From Thereva unica (Eukaryota > Arthropoda > Insecta > Diptera > Therevidae), in NCBI GenBank assembly GCA_949987705.1, contig OX465286.1, positions 6,425,445-6,489,444 on the forward strand: 64,000 nucleotides of DNA. Reading direction: 5' to 3'. A model generated the notes under the pieces. That model was given only the letters and a program-made list of their open reading frames with translations, did no database searches and was not told the origin of the DNA. The position numbers were made by a program, and so were the translations under genes. This document shows, piece after piece, positions 11,177 through 24,160 of the stretch (its first letter is position 1; each line of letters begins with the position of its first letter).

Positions 11177-12846
11177 TAAAGTGCGATGAACTCGGGGGAG
11201 CGAGCCCTTTCCAACGATACCCCATTCATTAAGATCCCAGCACTTTCGTGAAATCGACCAAAAATATCCAAAGGGGTACCCCTTTGAAAATTTTCCGGTT
11301 TTGGGAAAATTCTGGAGTGGCCCTTTTTTGGATGGGAAATTGTTAGGGACCTCTCAGGGAGGCTGTGAATTCAATTCCACCCCGGGCTGACCAGTATTTC
11401 CCGAGATAATGGGCGTCCTGCAGCCCCCCTTGGGGAAATCACAAAAGAGGGGATAACTCCCGAACCCCTTGGAATTTTTGGACCAAATAAAGTGCGCTGA
11501 ACTCGGGGGAGCGAGCCCTTTCCAACGATACCCCATTCATTAAGATCCCAGCACTTTCGTGAAATCGACCAAAAATATCCAAAGGGGTACCCCTTTGAAA
11601 ATTTTCCGGTTTTGGGAAAATTCTGGAGTGGCCCTTTTTTGGATGGGAAATTGTTAGGGACCTCTCAGGGAGGCTGTGAATTCAATTCCACCCCGGGCTG
11701 ACCAGTATTTCCCGAGATAATGGGCGTCCTGCAGCCCCCCTTGGGGAAATCACAAAAGAGGGGATAACTCCCGAACCCCTTGGAATTTTTGGACCAAATA
11801 AAGTGCGCTGAACTCGGGGGAGCGAGCCCTTTCCAACGATACCCCATTCATTAAGATCCCAGCACTTTCGTGAAATCGACCAAAAATATCCAAAGGGGTA
11901 CCCCTTTGAAAATTTTCCGGTTTTGGGAAAATTCTGGAGTGGCCCTTTTTTGGATGGGAAATTGTTAGGGACCTCTCAGGGAGGCTGTGAATTCAATTCC
12001 ACCCCGGGCTGACCAGTATTTCCCGAGATAATGGGCGTCCTGCAGCCCCCCTTGGGGAAATCACAAAAGAGGGGATAACTCCCGAACCCCTTGGAATTTT
12101 TGGACCAAATAAAGTGCGCTGAACTCGGGGGAGCGAGCCCTTTCCAACGATACCCCATTCATTAAGATCCCAGCACTTTCGTGAAATCGACCAAAAATAT
12201 CCAAAGGGGTACCCCTTTGAAAATTTTCCGGTTTTGGGAAAATTCTGGAGTGGCCCTTTTTTGGATGGGAAATTGTTAGGGACCTCTCAGGGAGGCTGTG
12301 AATTCAATTCCACCCCGGGCTGACCAGTATTTCCCGAGATAATGGGCGTCCTGCAGCCCCCCTTGGGGAAATCACAAAAGAGGGGATAACTCCCGAACCC
12401 CTTGGAATTTTTGGACCAAATAAAGTGCGCTGAACTCGGGGGAGCGAGCCCTTTCCAACGATACCCCATTCATTAAGATCCCAGCACTTTCGTGAAATCG
12501 ACCAAAAATATCCAAAGGGGTACCCCTTTGAAAATTTTCCGGTTTTGGGAAAATTCTGGAGTGGCCCTTTTTTGGATGGGAAATTGTTAGGGACCTCTCA
12601 GGGAGGCTGTGAATTCAATTCCACCCCGGGCTGACCAGTATTTCCCGAGATAATGGGCGTCCTGCAGCCCCCCTTGGGGAAATCACAAAAGAGGGGATAA
12701 CTCCCGAACCCCTTGGAATTTTTGGACCAAATAAAGTGCGCTGAACTCGGGGGAGCGAGCCCTTTCCAACGATACCCCATTCATTAAGATCCCAGCACTT
12801 TCGTGAAATCGACCAAAAATATCCAAAGGGGTACCCCTTTGAAAAT
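11177..12846. repeat. Run of monomers with no visible difference (about 5.4 copies)
   Basis: From just after the GTGCGATGAAC variant (11,173) to just before GAAAATTGTCCGG (12,847), successive 311-bp copies look identical to me base for base. This is the most homogeneous single-monomer stretch in the window; elsewhere neighbours usually differ at several diagnostic bases. It suggests recent amplification of one monomer, or a consensus collapse or copying error in assembly. Confidence 0.8.
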
Positions 12847-15724
12847 TGTCCGGTTTTGGGAAAATTCTGGAGTGGCCCTTTTTTGGATGGGAAATTGTTA
12901 GGGACCTCCCAGGGAGGCTGTGAATTCAATTCCACCCCGGGCTGACCAGTATTTCCCGAGATAATGGGCGTCCTGCAGCCCCCCTTGGGGAAATCACAAA
13001 AGAGGGGATAACTCCCGAACCCCTTGGAATTTTTGGACCAAATAAAGTGCGCTGAACTCGGGGGAGCGAGCCCTTTCCAACGATACCCCATTCATTAAGA
13101 TCCCAGCACTTTCGTGAAATCGACCAAAAATATCCAAAGGGGTACCCCTTTGAAAATTTTCCGGTTTTGGGAAAATTCTGGAGTGGCCCTTTTTTGGATG
13201 GGAAATTGTTAGGGACCTCTCAGGGAGGCTGTGAATTCAATTCCACCCCGGGCTGACCAGTATTTCCCGAGATAATGGGCGTCCTGCAGCCCCCCTTGGG
13301 GAAATCACAAAAGAGGGGATAACTCCCGAACCCCTTGGAATTTTTGGACCAAATAAAGTGCGCTGAACTCGGGGGAGCGAGCCCTTTCCAACGATACCCC
13401 ATTCATTAAGATCCCAGCACTTTCGTGAAATCGACCAAAAATATCCAAAGGGGTACCCCTTTGAAAATTTTCCGGTTTTGGGAAAATTCTGGAGTGGCCC
13501 TTTTTTGGATGGGAAATTGTTAGGGACCTCCCAGGGAGGCTGTGAATTCAATCCCACCCCGGGCTGACCAGTATTTCCCGAGAAAATGGGCGTTCTGCAG
13601 CCCCCCTTGGGGAAATCACAAAAGAGGGGATAACTCCCGAACCCCTTGGAATTTCTGGACCAAATAAAGTGCGCTGAACTCGGGGGAGCGAGCCCTTTCC
13701 AACGATACCCCATTCATTAAGATCCCAGCACTTTCGTGAAATCGACCAAAAATATCCAAAGGGGTACCCCTTTGAAAATTTTCCGGTTTTGGGAAAATTC
13801 TGGAGTGGCCCTTTTTTGGATGGGAAATTGTTAGGGACCTTCCAGGGAGGCTGTGAATTCAATCCCACCCCGGGCTGACCAGTATTTCCCGAGAAAATGG
13901 GCGTTCTGCAGCCCCCCTTGGGGAAATCACAAAAGAGGGGATAACTCCCGAACCCCTTGGAATTTCTGGACCAAATAAAGTGCGCTGAACTCGGGGGAGC
14001 GAGCCCTTTCCAACGATACCCCATTCATTAAGATCCCAGCACTTTCGTGAAATCGACCAAAAATATCCAAAGGGGTACCCCTTTGAAAATTTTCCGGTTT
14101 TGGGAAAATTCTGGAGTGGCCCTTTTTTGGATGGGAAATTGTTAGGGACCTCCCAGGGAGGCTGTGAATTCAATTCCACCCCGGGCTGACCAGTATTTCC
14201 CGAGATAATGGGCGTCCTGCAGCCCCCCTTGGGGAAATCACAAAAGAGGGGATAACTCCCGAACCCCTTGGAATTTCTGGACCAAATAAAGTGCGCTGAA
14301 CTCGGGGGAGCGAGCCCTTTCCAACGATACCCCATTCATTAAGATCCCAGCACTTTCGTGAAATCGACCAAAAATATCCAAAGGGGTACCCCTTTGAAAA
14401 TTTTCCGGTTTTGGGAAAATTCTGGAGTGGCCCTTTTTTGGATGGGAAATTGTTAGGGACCTCCCAGGGAGGCTGTGAATTCAATCCCACCCCGGGCTGA
14501 CCAGTATTTCCCGAGAAAATGGGCGTTCTGCAGCCCCCCTTGGGGAAATCACAAAAGAGGGGATAACTCCCGAACCCCTTGGAATTTCTGGACCAAATAA
14601 AGTGCGCTGAACTCGGGGGAGCGAGCCCTTTCCAACGATACCCCATTCATTAAGATCCCAGCACTTTCGTGAAATCGACCAAAAATATCCAAAGGGGTAC
14701 CCCTTTGAAAATTTTCCGGTTTTGGGAAAATTCTGGAGTGGCCCTTTTTTGGATGGGAAATTGTTAGGGACCTCTCAGGGAGGCTGTGAATTCAATTCCA
14801 CCCCGGGCTGACCAGTATTTCCCGAGATAATGGGCGTCCTGCAGCCCCCCTTGGGGAAATCACAAAAGAGGGGATAACTCCCGAACCCCTTGGAATTTTT
14901 GGACCAAATAAAGTGCGCTGAACTCGGGGGAGCGAGCCCTTTCCAACGATACCCCATTCATTAAGATCCCAGCACTTTCGTGAAATCGACCAAAAATATC
15001 CAAAGGGGTACCCCTTTGAAAATTTTCCGGTTTTGGGAAAATTCTGGAGTGGCCCTTTTTTGGATGGGAAATTGTTAGGGACCTCCCAGGGAGGCTGTGA
15101 ATTCAATTCCACCCCGGGCTGACCAGTATTTCCCGAGATAATGGGCGTCCTGCAGCCCCCCTTGGGGAAATCACAAAAGAGGGGATAACTCCCGAACCCC
15201 TTGGAATTTCTGGACCAAATAAAGTGCGCTGAACTCGGGGGAGCGAGCCCTTTCCAACGATACCCTATTCATTAAGATCCCAGCACTTTCGTGAAATCGA
15301 CCAAAAATATCCAAAGGGGTACCCCTTTGAAAATTTTCCGGTTTTGGGAAAATTCTGGAGTGGCCCTTTTTTGGATGGGAAATTGTTAGGGACCTCCCAG
15401 GGAGGCTGTGAATTCAATTCCACCCCGGGCTGACCAGTATTTCCCGAGATAATGGGCGTCCTGCAGCCCCCCTTGGGGAAATCACAAAAGAGGGGATAAC
15501 TCCCGAACCCCTTGGAATTTCTGGACCAAATAAAGTGCGCTGAACTCGGGGGAGCGAGCCCTTTCCAACGATACCCCATTCATTAAGATCCCAGCACTTT
15601 CGTGAAATCGACCAAAAATATCCAAAGGGGTACCCCTTTGAAATTTTTCCGGTTTTGGGAAAATTCTGGAGTGGCCCTTTTTTGGATGGGAAATTGTTAG
15701 GGACCTCCCAGGGAGGCTGTGAAT

Positions 15725-16420
15725 TCAATCCCACCCCGGGCTGACCAGTATTTCCCGAGATAATGGGCGTTCTGCAGCCCCCCTTGGGGAAATCACAAAA
15801 GAGGGGATAACTCCCGAACCCCTTGGAATTTCTGGACCAAATAAAGTGCGCTGAACTCGGGGAAGCGAGCCCTTTGCAACGATACCCCATTCATTAAGAT
15901 CCCAGCACTTTCGTGAAATCGACCAAAAATATCCAAAGGGGTACCCCTTTGAAAATTTTCCGGTTTTGGGAAAATTCTGGAGTGGCCCTTTTTTGGATGG
16001 GAAATTGTTAGGGACCTCCCAGGGAGGCTGTGAATTCAATTCCACCCCGGGCTGACCAGTATTTCCCGAGATAATGGGCGTCCTGCAGCCCCCCTTGGGG
16101 AAATCACAAAAGAGGGGATAACTCCCGAACCCCTTGGAATTTTTGGACCAAATAAAGTGCGCTGAACTCGGGGAAGCGAGCCCTTTCCAACGATACCCCA
16201 TTCATTAAGATCCCAGCACTTTCGTGAAAACGACCAAAAATATCCAAAGGGGTACCCCTTTGAAAATTTTCCGGTTTTGGGAAAATTCTGGAGTGGCCCT
16301 TTTTTGGATGGGAAATTGTTAGGGACCTCCCAGGGAGGCTGTGAATTCAATTCCAACCCGGGCTGACCAGTATTTCCCGAGAAAATGGGCGTTCTGCAGC
16401 CCCCCTTAGGGAAATCACAA
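15725..16420. repeat. Three-copy module, copy 1
   Basis: The module runs through GGGAAGCGAGCCCTTTGCAACG (about 15,862-15,883) to CCCCCTTAGGGAAATC (about 16,405). The same order of markers recurs at 19.77 and 25.37 kb. This copy has a private GTGAAAACG at about 16,225. It is followed by the TAACCCAAGG and GTACCTACCCC monomers, as copy 3 is but copy 2 is not. Confidence 0.85.
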
Positions 16421-16865
16421 AAGAGGGGATAACTCCCGAACCCCTTGGAATTTCTGGACCAAATAAAGTGCGCTGAACTCGGGGAGCGAGCCCTTTCCAA
16501 CGATACCCCATTCATTAAGATCCCAGCACTTTCGTGAAATCGACCAAAAATAACCCAAGGGGTACCCCTTTGAAAATTTTCCGGTTTTGGGAAAATTCTG
16601 GAGTGGCCCTTTTTTGGATGGGAAATTGTTAGGGACCTCCCAGGGAGGCTGTGAATTCAATTCCAACCCGGGCTGACCAGTATTTCCCGAGAAAATGGGC
16701 GTTCTGCAGCCCCCCTTGGGGAAATCACAAAAGAGGGGATAACTCCCGAACCCCTTGGAATTTCTGGACCAAATAAAGTGCGCTGAACTCGGGGGAGCGA
16801 GCCCTTTCCAACGATACCCCATTCATTAAGATCCCAGCACTTTCGTGAAATCGACCAAAAATATC

Positions 16866-16887
16866 CAAAGGGGTACCTACCCCTTTG
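16866..16887. repeat. Expanded palindrome with 4-bp insertion, copy 1
   Basis: The 18-bp palindrome reads CAAAGGGGTACCTACCCCTTTG here, written as CAAAGGGGTACC plus TACCCCTTTG; TACC at the centre is duplicated. Only one other monomer has this (26,510-26,531). The duplication abolishes perfect symmetry. Confidence 0.96.
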
Positions 16888-16946
16888 AAAATTTTCCGGT
16901 TTTGGGAAAATTCTGGAGTGGCCCTTTTTTGGATGGGAAATTGTTA

Positions 16947-16963
16947 AGGACCTCCCTGGGAGG
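16947..16963. other. AAGGACCTCCCTGGGAGG variant dyad (first of nine)
   Basis: A G to A change four to five bases before the dyad is always linked to an A to T change at its centre. The linked pair occurs in nine monomers: about 16,951, 18,817, 20,683, 20,994, 21,305, 22,549, 24,415, 26,595 and 27,839. It is absent outside 16.9-27.9 kb, so it is a clean lineage marker for region 3. Confidence 0.93.
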
Positions 16964-19770
16964 CTGTGAATTCAATTCCAACCCGGGCTGACCAGTATTT
17001 CCCGAGAAAATGGGCGTTCTGCAGCCCCCCTTGGGGAAATCACAAAAGAGGGGATAACTCCCGAACCCCTTGGAATTTCTGGACCAAATAAAGTGCGCTG
17101 AACTCGGGGGAGCGAGCCCTTTCCAACGATACCCCATTCATTAAGATCCCAGCACTTTCGTGAAATCGACCAAAAATATCCAAAGGGGTACCCCTTTGAA
17201 AATTTTCCGGTTTTGGGAAAATTCTGGAGTGGCCCTTTTTTGGATGGGAAATTGTTAGGGACCTCCCAGGGAGGCTGTGAATTCAATTCCACCCCGGGCT
17301 GACCAGTATTTCCCGAGATAATGGGCGTCCTGAAGCCCCCCTTGGGGAAATCACAAAAGAGGGGATAACTCCCGAACCCCTTGGAATTTTTGGACCAAAT
17401 AAAGTGCGCTGAACTCGGGGGAGCGAGCCCTTTCCAACGATACCCCATTCATTAAGATCCCAGCACTTTCGTGAAATCGACCAAAAATATCCAAAGGGGT
17501 ACCCCTTTGAAAATTTTCCGGTTTTGGGAAAATTCTGGAGTGGCCCTTTTTTGGATGGGAAATTGTTAGGGACCTCCCAGGGAGGCTGTGAATTCAATTC
17601 CAACCCGGGCTGACCAGTATTTCCCGAGATAATGGGCGTCCTGCAGCCCCCCTTGGGGAAATCACAAAAGAGGGGATAACTCCCGAACCCCTTGGAATTT
17701 CTGGACCAAATAAAGTGCGCTGAACTCGGGGGAGCGAGCCCTTTCCAACGATACCCCATTCATTAAGATCCCAGCACTTTCGTGAAATCGACCAAAAATA
17801 TCCAAAGGGGTACCCCTTTGAAAATTTTCCGGTTTTGGGAAAATTCTGGAGTGGCCCTTTTTTGGATGGGAAATTGTTAGGGACCTCCCAGGGAGGCTGT
17901 GAATTCAATTCCACCCCGGGCTGACCAGTATTTCCCGAGATAATGGGCGTCCTGCAGCCCCCCTTGGGGAAATCACAAAAGAGGGGATAACTCCCGAACC
18001 CCTTGGAATTTCTGGACCAAATAAAGTGCGCTGAACTCGGGGGAGCGAGCCCTTTCCAACGATACCCCATTCATTAAGATCCCAGCACTTTCCTGAAATC
18101 GACCAAAAATATCCAAAGGGGTACCCCTTTGAAAATTTTCCGGTTTTGGGAAAATTCTGGAGTGGCCCTTTTTTGGATGGGAAATTGTTAGGGACCTCCC
18201 AGGGAGGCTGTGAATTCAATCCCACCCCGGGCTGACCAGTATTTCCCGAGATAATGGGCGTCCTGCAGCCCCCCTTGGGGAAATCACAAAAGAGGGGATA
18301 ACTCCCGAACCCCTTGGAATTTCTGGACCAAATAAAGTGCGCTGAACTCGGGGAAGCGAGCCCTTTGCAACGATACCCCATTCATTAAGATCCCAGCACT
18401 TTCGTGAAATCGACCAAAAATATCCAAAGGGGTACCCCTTTGAAAATTTTCCGGTTTTGGGAAAATTCTGGAGTGGCCCTTTTTTGGATGGGAAATTGTT
18501 AGGGACCTCCCAGGGAGGCTGTGAATTCAATTCCACCCCGGGCTGACCAGTATTTCCCGAGATAATGGGCGTCCTGCAGCCCCCCTTGGGGAAATCACAA
18601 AAGAGGGGATAACTCCCGAACCCCTTGGAATTTCTGGACCAAATAAAGTGCGCTGAACTCGGGGGAGCGAGCCCTTTCCAACGATACCCCATTCATTAAG
18701 ATCCCAGCACTTTCGTGAAATCGACCAAAAATATCCAAAGGGGTACCCCTTTCAAAATTTTCCGGTTTTGGGAAAATTCTGGAGTGGCCCTTTTTTGGAT
18801 GGGAAATTGTTAAGGACCTCCCTGGGAGGCTGTGAATTCAATTCCACCCCGGGCTGACCAGTATTTCCCGAGATAATGGGCGTCCTGCAGCCCCCCTTGG
18901 GGAAATCACAAAAGAGGGGATAACTCCCGAACCCCTTGGAATTTCTGGACCAAATAAAGTGCGCTGAACTCGGGGGAGCGAGCCCTTTCCAACGATACCC
19001 CATTCATTAAGATCCCAGCACTTTCGTGAAATCGACCAAAAATATCCAAAGGGGTAGCCCTTTGAAAATTTTCCGGTTTTGGGAAAATTCTGGAGTGGCC
19101 CTTTTTTGGATGGGAAATTGTTAGGGACCTCCCAGGGAGGCTGTGAATTCAATTCCAACCCGGGCTGACCAGTATTTCCCGAGATAATGGGCGTCCTGCA
19201 GCCCCCCTTGGGGAAATCACAAAAGAGGGGATAACTCCCGAACCCCTTGGAATTTCTGGACCAAATAAAGTGCGCTGAACTCGGGGGAGCGAGCCCTTTC
19301 CAACGATACCCCATTCATTAAGATCCCAGCACTTTCGTGAAATCGACCAAAAATATCCAAAGGGGTACCCCTTTGAAAATTTTCCGGTTTTGGGAAAATT
19401 CTGGAGTGGCCCTTTTTTGGATGGGAAATTGTTAGGGACCTCCCAGGGAGGCTGTGAATTCAATTCCACCCCGGGCTGACCAGTATTTCCCGAGATAATG
19501 GGCGTCCTGCAGCCCCCCTTGGGGAAATCACAAAAGAGGGGATAACTCCCGAACCCCTTGGAATTTCTGGACCAAATAAAGTGCGCTGAACTCGGGGGAG
19601 CGAGCCCTTTCCAACGATACCCCATTCATTAAGATCCCAGCACTTTCGTGAAATCGACCAAAAATATCCAAAGGGGTACCCCTTTGAAAATTTTCCGGTT
19701 TTGGGAAAATTCTGGAGTGGCCCTTTTTTGGATGGGAAATTGTTAGGGACCTCCCAGGGAGGCTGTGAAT

Positions 19771-20466
19771 TCAATCCCACCCCGGGCTGACCAGTATTTC
19801 CCGAGATAATGGGCGTTCTGCAGCCCCCCTTGGGGAAATCACAAAAGAGGGGATAACTCCCGAACCCCTTGGAATTTCTGGACCAAATAAAGTGCGCTGA
19901 ACTCGGGGAAGCGAGCCCTTTGCAACGATACCCCATTCATTAAGATCCCAGCACTTTCGTGAAATCGACCAAAAATATCCAAAGGGGTACCCCTTTGAAA
20001 ATTTTCCGGTTTTGGGAAAATTCTGGAGTGGCCCTTTTTTGGATGGGAAATTGTTAGGGACCTCCCAGGGAGGCTGTGAATTCAATTCCACCCCGGGCTG
20101 ACCAGTATTTCCCGAGATAATGGGCGTCCTGCAGCCCCCCTTGGGGAAATCACAAAAGAGGGGATAACTCCCGAACCCCTTGGAATTTTTGGACCAAATA
20201 AAGTGCGCTGAACTCGGGGAAGCGAGCCCTTTCCAACGATACCCCATTCATTAAGATCCCAGCACTTTCGTGAAATCGACCAAAAATATCCAAAGGGGTA
20301 CCCCTTTGAAAATTTTCCGGTTTTGGGAAAATTCTGGAGTGGCCCTTTTTTGGATGGGAAATTGTTAGGGACCTCCCAGGGAGGCTGTGAATTCAATTCC
20401 AACCCGGGCTGACCAGTATTTCCCGAGAAAATGGGCGTTCTGCAGCCCCCCTTAGGGAAATCACAA
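19771..20466. repeat. Three-copy module, copy 2
   Basis: Same marker order as 15,725-16,420 (TTTGCAACG at about 19,920; CTTAGGGAAATC at about 20,452). The offset from copy 1 is 4,046 bp, which is 13 monomers plus the net +3 bp of indels. It is followed directly by three consecutive AAGGACCTCCCTGGG monomers instead of the TAACCCAAGG monomer, so its right side has been exchanged. Confidence 0.85.
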
Positions 20467-21239
20467 AAGAGGGGATAACTCCCGAACCCCTTGGAATTTC
20501 TGGACCAAATAAAGTGCGCTGAACTCGGGGGAGCGAGCCCTTTCCAACGATACCCCATTCATTAAGATCCCAGCACTTTCGTGAAATCGACCAAAAATAT
20601 CCAAAGGGGTACCCCTTTGAAAATTTTCCGGTTTTGGGAAAATTCTGGAGTGGCCCTTTTTTGGATGGGAAATTGTTAAGGACCTCCCTGGGAGGCTGTG
20701 AATTCAATTCCAACCCGGGCTGACCAGTATTTCCCGAGAAAATGGGCGTTCTGCAGCCCCCCTTGGGGAAATCACAAAAGAGGGGATAACTCCCGAACCC
20801 CTTGGAATTTCTGGACCAAATAAAGTGCGCTGAACTCGGGGGAGCGAGCCCTTTCCAACGATACCCCATTCATTAAGATCCCAGCACTTTCGTGAAATCG
20901 ACCAAAAATATCCAAAGGGGTACCCCTTTGAAAATTTTCCGGTTTTGGGAAAATTCTGGAGTGGCCCTTTTTTGGATGGGAAATTGTTAAGGACCTCCCT
21001 GGGAGGCTGTGAATTCAATTCCAACCCGGGCTGACCAGTATTTCCCGAGATAATGGGCGTTCTGCAGCCCCCCTTGGGGAAATCACAAAAGAGGGGATAC
21101 CTCCCGAACCCCTTGGAATTTCTGGACCAAATAAAGTGCGATGAACTCGGGGGAGCGAGCCCTTTCCAACGATACCCCATTCATTAAGATCCCAGCACTT
21201 TCGTGAAATCGACCAAAAATATCCAAAGGGGTACCCCTT

Positions 21240-24160
21240 TGAAAATTTTCCGGTTTTGGGAAAATTCTGGAGTGGCCCTTTTTTGGATGGGAAATTGTTA
21301 AGGACCTCCCTGGGAGGCTGTGAATTCAATTCCAACCCGGGCTGACCAGTATTTCCCGAGAAAATGGGCGTTCTGCAGCCCCCCTTGGGGAAATCACAAA
21401 AGAGGGGATAACTCCCGAACCCCTTGGAATTTCTGGACCAAATAAAGTGCGCTGAACTCGGGGGAGCGAGCCCTTTCCAACGATACCCCATTCATTAAGA
21501 TCCCAGCACTTTCGTGAAATCGACCAAAAATATCCAAAGGGGTACCCCTTTGAAAATTTTCCGGTTTTGGGAAAATTCTGGAGTGGCCCTTTTTTGGATG
21601 GGAAATTGTTAGGGACCTCCCAGGGAGGCTGTGAATTCAATTCCACCCCGGGCTGACCAGTATTTCCCGAGATAATGGGCGTCCTGAAGCCCCCCTTGGG
21701 GAAATCACAAAAGAGGGGATAACTCCCGAACCCCTTGGAATTTTTGGACCAAATAAAGTGCGCTGAACTCGGGGGAGCGAGCCCTTTCCAACGATACCCC
21801 ATTGATTAAGATCCCAGCACTTTCGTGAAATCGACCAAAAATATCCAAAGGGGTACCCCTTTGAAAATTTTCCCGTTTTGGGAAAATTCTGGAGTGGCCC
21901 TTTTTTGGATGGGAAATTGTTAGGGATCTCCCAGGGAGGCTGTGAATTCAATTCCACCCCGGGCTGACCAGTATTTCCCGAGATAATGGGCGTCCTGCAG
22001 CCCCCCTTGGGGAAATCACAAAAGAGGGGATAACTCCCGAACCCCTTGGAATTTCTGGACCAAATAAAGTGCGCTGAACTCGGGGGAGCGAGCCCTTTCC
22101 AACGATACCCCATTGATTAAGATCCCAGCACTTTCGTGAAATCGACCAAAAATATCCAAAGGGGTACCCCTTTGAAAATTTTCCCGTTTTGGGAAAATTC
22201 TGGAGTGGCCCTTTTTTGGATGGGAAATTGTTAGGGACCTCCCAGGGAGGCTGTGAATTCAATTCCACCCCGGGCTGACCAGTATTTCCCGAGATAATGG
22301 GCGTCCTGCAGCCCCCCTTGGGGAAATCACAAAAGAGGGGATAACTCCCGAACCCCTTGGAATTTCTGGACCAAATCAAGTGCGCTGAACTCGGGGGAGC
22401 GAGCCCTTTCCAACGATACCCAATTCATTAAGATCCCAGCACTTTCGTGAAATCGACCAAAAATATCCAAAGGGGTACCCCTTTGAAAATTTTCCGGTTT
22501 TGGGAAAATTCTGGAGTGGCCCTTTTTTGGATGGGAAATTGTTAAGGACCTCCCTGGGAGGCTGTGAATTCAATTCCACCCCGGGCTGACCAGTATTTCC
22601 CAAGATAATGGGCGTTCTGCAGCCCCCCTTGGGGAAATCACAAAAGAGGGGATAACTCCCGAACCCCTTGGAATTTCTGGACCAAATCAAGTGCGCTGAA
22701 CTCGGGGGAGCGAGCCCTTTCCAACGATACCCCATTGATTAAGATCCCAGCACTTTCGTGAAATCGACCAAAAATATCCAAAGGGGTACCCCTTTGAAAA
22801 TTTTCCGGTTTTGGGAAAATTCTGGAGTGGCCCTTTTTTGGATGGGAAATTGTTAGGGACCTCCCAGGGAGGCTGTGAATTCAATTCCACCCCGGGCTGA
22901 CCAGTATTTCCCGAGATAATGGGCGTCCTGAAGCCCCCCTTGGGGAAATCACAAAAGAGGGGATAACTCCCGAACCCCTTGGAATTTTTGGACCAAATAA
23001 AGTGCGCTGAACTCGGGGGAGCGAGCCCTTTCCAACGATACCCCATTGATTAAGATCCCAGCACTTTCGTGAAATCGACCAAAAATATCCAAAGGGGTAC
23101 CCCTTTGAAAATTTTCCCGTTTTGGGAAAATTCTGGAGTGGCCCTTTTTTGGATGGGAAATTGTTAGGGACCTCCCAGGGAGGCTGTGAATTCAATTCCA
23201 CCCCGGGCTGACCAGTATTTCCCGAGATAATGGGCGTCCTGCAGCCCCCCTTGGGGAAATCACAAAAGAGGGGATAACTCCCGAACCCCTTGGAATTTCT
23301 GGACCAAATCAAGTGCGCTGAACTCGGGGGAGCGAGCCCTTTCCAACGATACCCCATTGATTAAGATCCCAGCACTTTCGTGAAATCGACCAAAAATATC
23401 CAAAGGGGTACCCCTTTGAAAATTTTCCGGTTTTGGGAAAATTCTGGAGTGGCCCTTTTTTGGATGGGAAATTGTTAGGGACCTCCCAGGGAGGCTGTGA
23501 ATTCAATTCCACCCCGGGCTGACCAGTATTTCCCGAGATAATGGGCGTCCTGAAGCCCCCCTTGGGGAAATCACAAAAGAGGGGATAACTCCCGAACCCC
23601 TTGGAATTTCTGGACCAAATAAAGTGCGCTGAACTCGGGGGAGCGAGCCCTTTCCAACGATACCCCATTCATTAAGATCCCAGCACTTTCGTGAAATCGA
23701 CCAAAAATATCCAAAGGGGTACCCCTTTGAAAATTTTCCGGTTTTGGGAAAATTCTGGAGTGGCCCTTTTTTGGATGGGAAATTGTTAGCGACCTCCCAG
23801 GGAGGCTGTGAATTCAATTCCACCCCGGGCTGACCAGTATTTCCCGAGATAATGGGCGTTCTGCAGCCCCCCTTGGGGAAATCACAAAAGAGGGGATAAC
23901 TCCCGAACCCCTTGGAATTTTTGGACCAAATAAAGTGCGCTGAACTCGTGGGAGCGAGCCCTTTCCAACGATACCCCATTCATTAAGATCCCAGCACTTT
24001 CGTGAAATCGACCAAAAATATCCAAAGGGGTACCCCTTTGAAAATTTTCCGGTTTTGGGAAAATTCTGGAGTGGCCCTTTTTTGGATGGGAAATTGTTAG
24101 GGACCTCCCAGGGAGGCTGTGAATTCAATTCCACCCCGGGCTGACCAGTATTTCCCGAGA
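21240..24160. repeat. 5,290-bp-offset duplication, left copy
   Basis: An ordered series of markers (AAGGACCTCCCTGGG 21,301; CCTGAAGCC 21,684; GGGATCTCCC 21,924; CATACCCAATTC-type at about 22,420; TTAGCGACC 23,788; ACTCGTGGGAGC 23,944) recurs 5,290 bp to the right (17 monomers + 3 bp). At least two substitutions separate the copies (CCTGCAGCC at 22,309 against CCTGAAGCC; AACTCGGGG at 23,012 against AACGCGGGG). Confidence 0.9.
21866..21888. other. Stabilised hairpin variant (9-bp stem, GTTTT loop)
   Basis: AATTTTCCC, GTTTT, GGGAAAATT: the G to C change lengthens the stem from 8 to 9 bp and shortens the loop from 7 to 5. It occurs in ten monomers (about 21.87, 22.18, 23.11, 27.16, 27.47, 28.40, 32.76, 38.04, 44.89 and 50.17 kb), spread through several block duplications. 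Confidence 0.85.

Larger units (their letters stand above)
4082..15260. repeat. Region 2: subfamily B monomers, CCTCTCAGGG-rich
   Basis: About 36 monomers carry the linked B bases CCCGAGATAATGGGCG and CCAAATAAAG. Many also read GGACCTCTCAGGGAGG and CAATTCCACC. A sub-variant with CCCGAGAAAATGGGCGTT appears at about 5.19, 5.81, 13.58, 13.89 and 14.51 kb. Between 4.1 and 8.9 kb there are 11 single-base homopolymer losses; from 8.9 to 15.3 kb there are none. Confidence 0.9.
15725..17450. repeat. 9,644-bp-offset duplication, left copy
   Basis: This extends the three-copy module to the right. TAACCCAAGG at 16,551, the 4-bp insertion at 16,866-16,887, AAGGACCTCCCTGGG at 16,947 and CCTGAAGCC at about 17,330 all recur 9,644 bp away in the same order. 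The rarity of TAACCCAAGG and of the insertion (two copies each in 206 monomers) makes common descent near certain. Confidence 0.9.
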
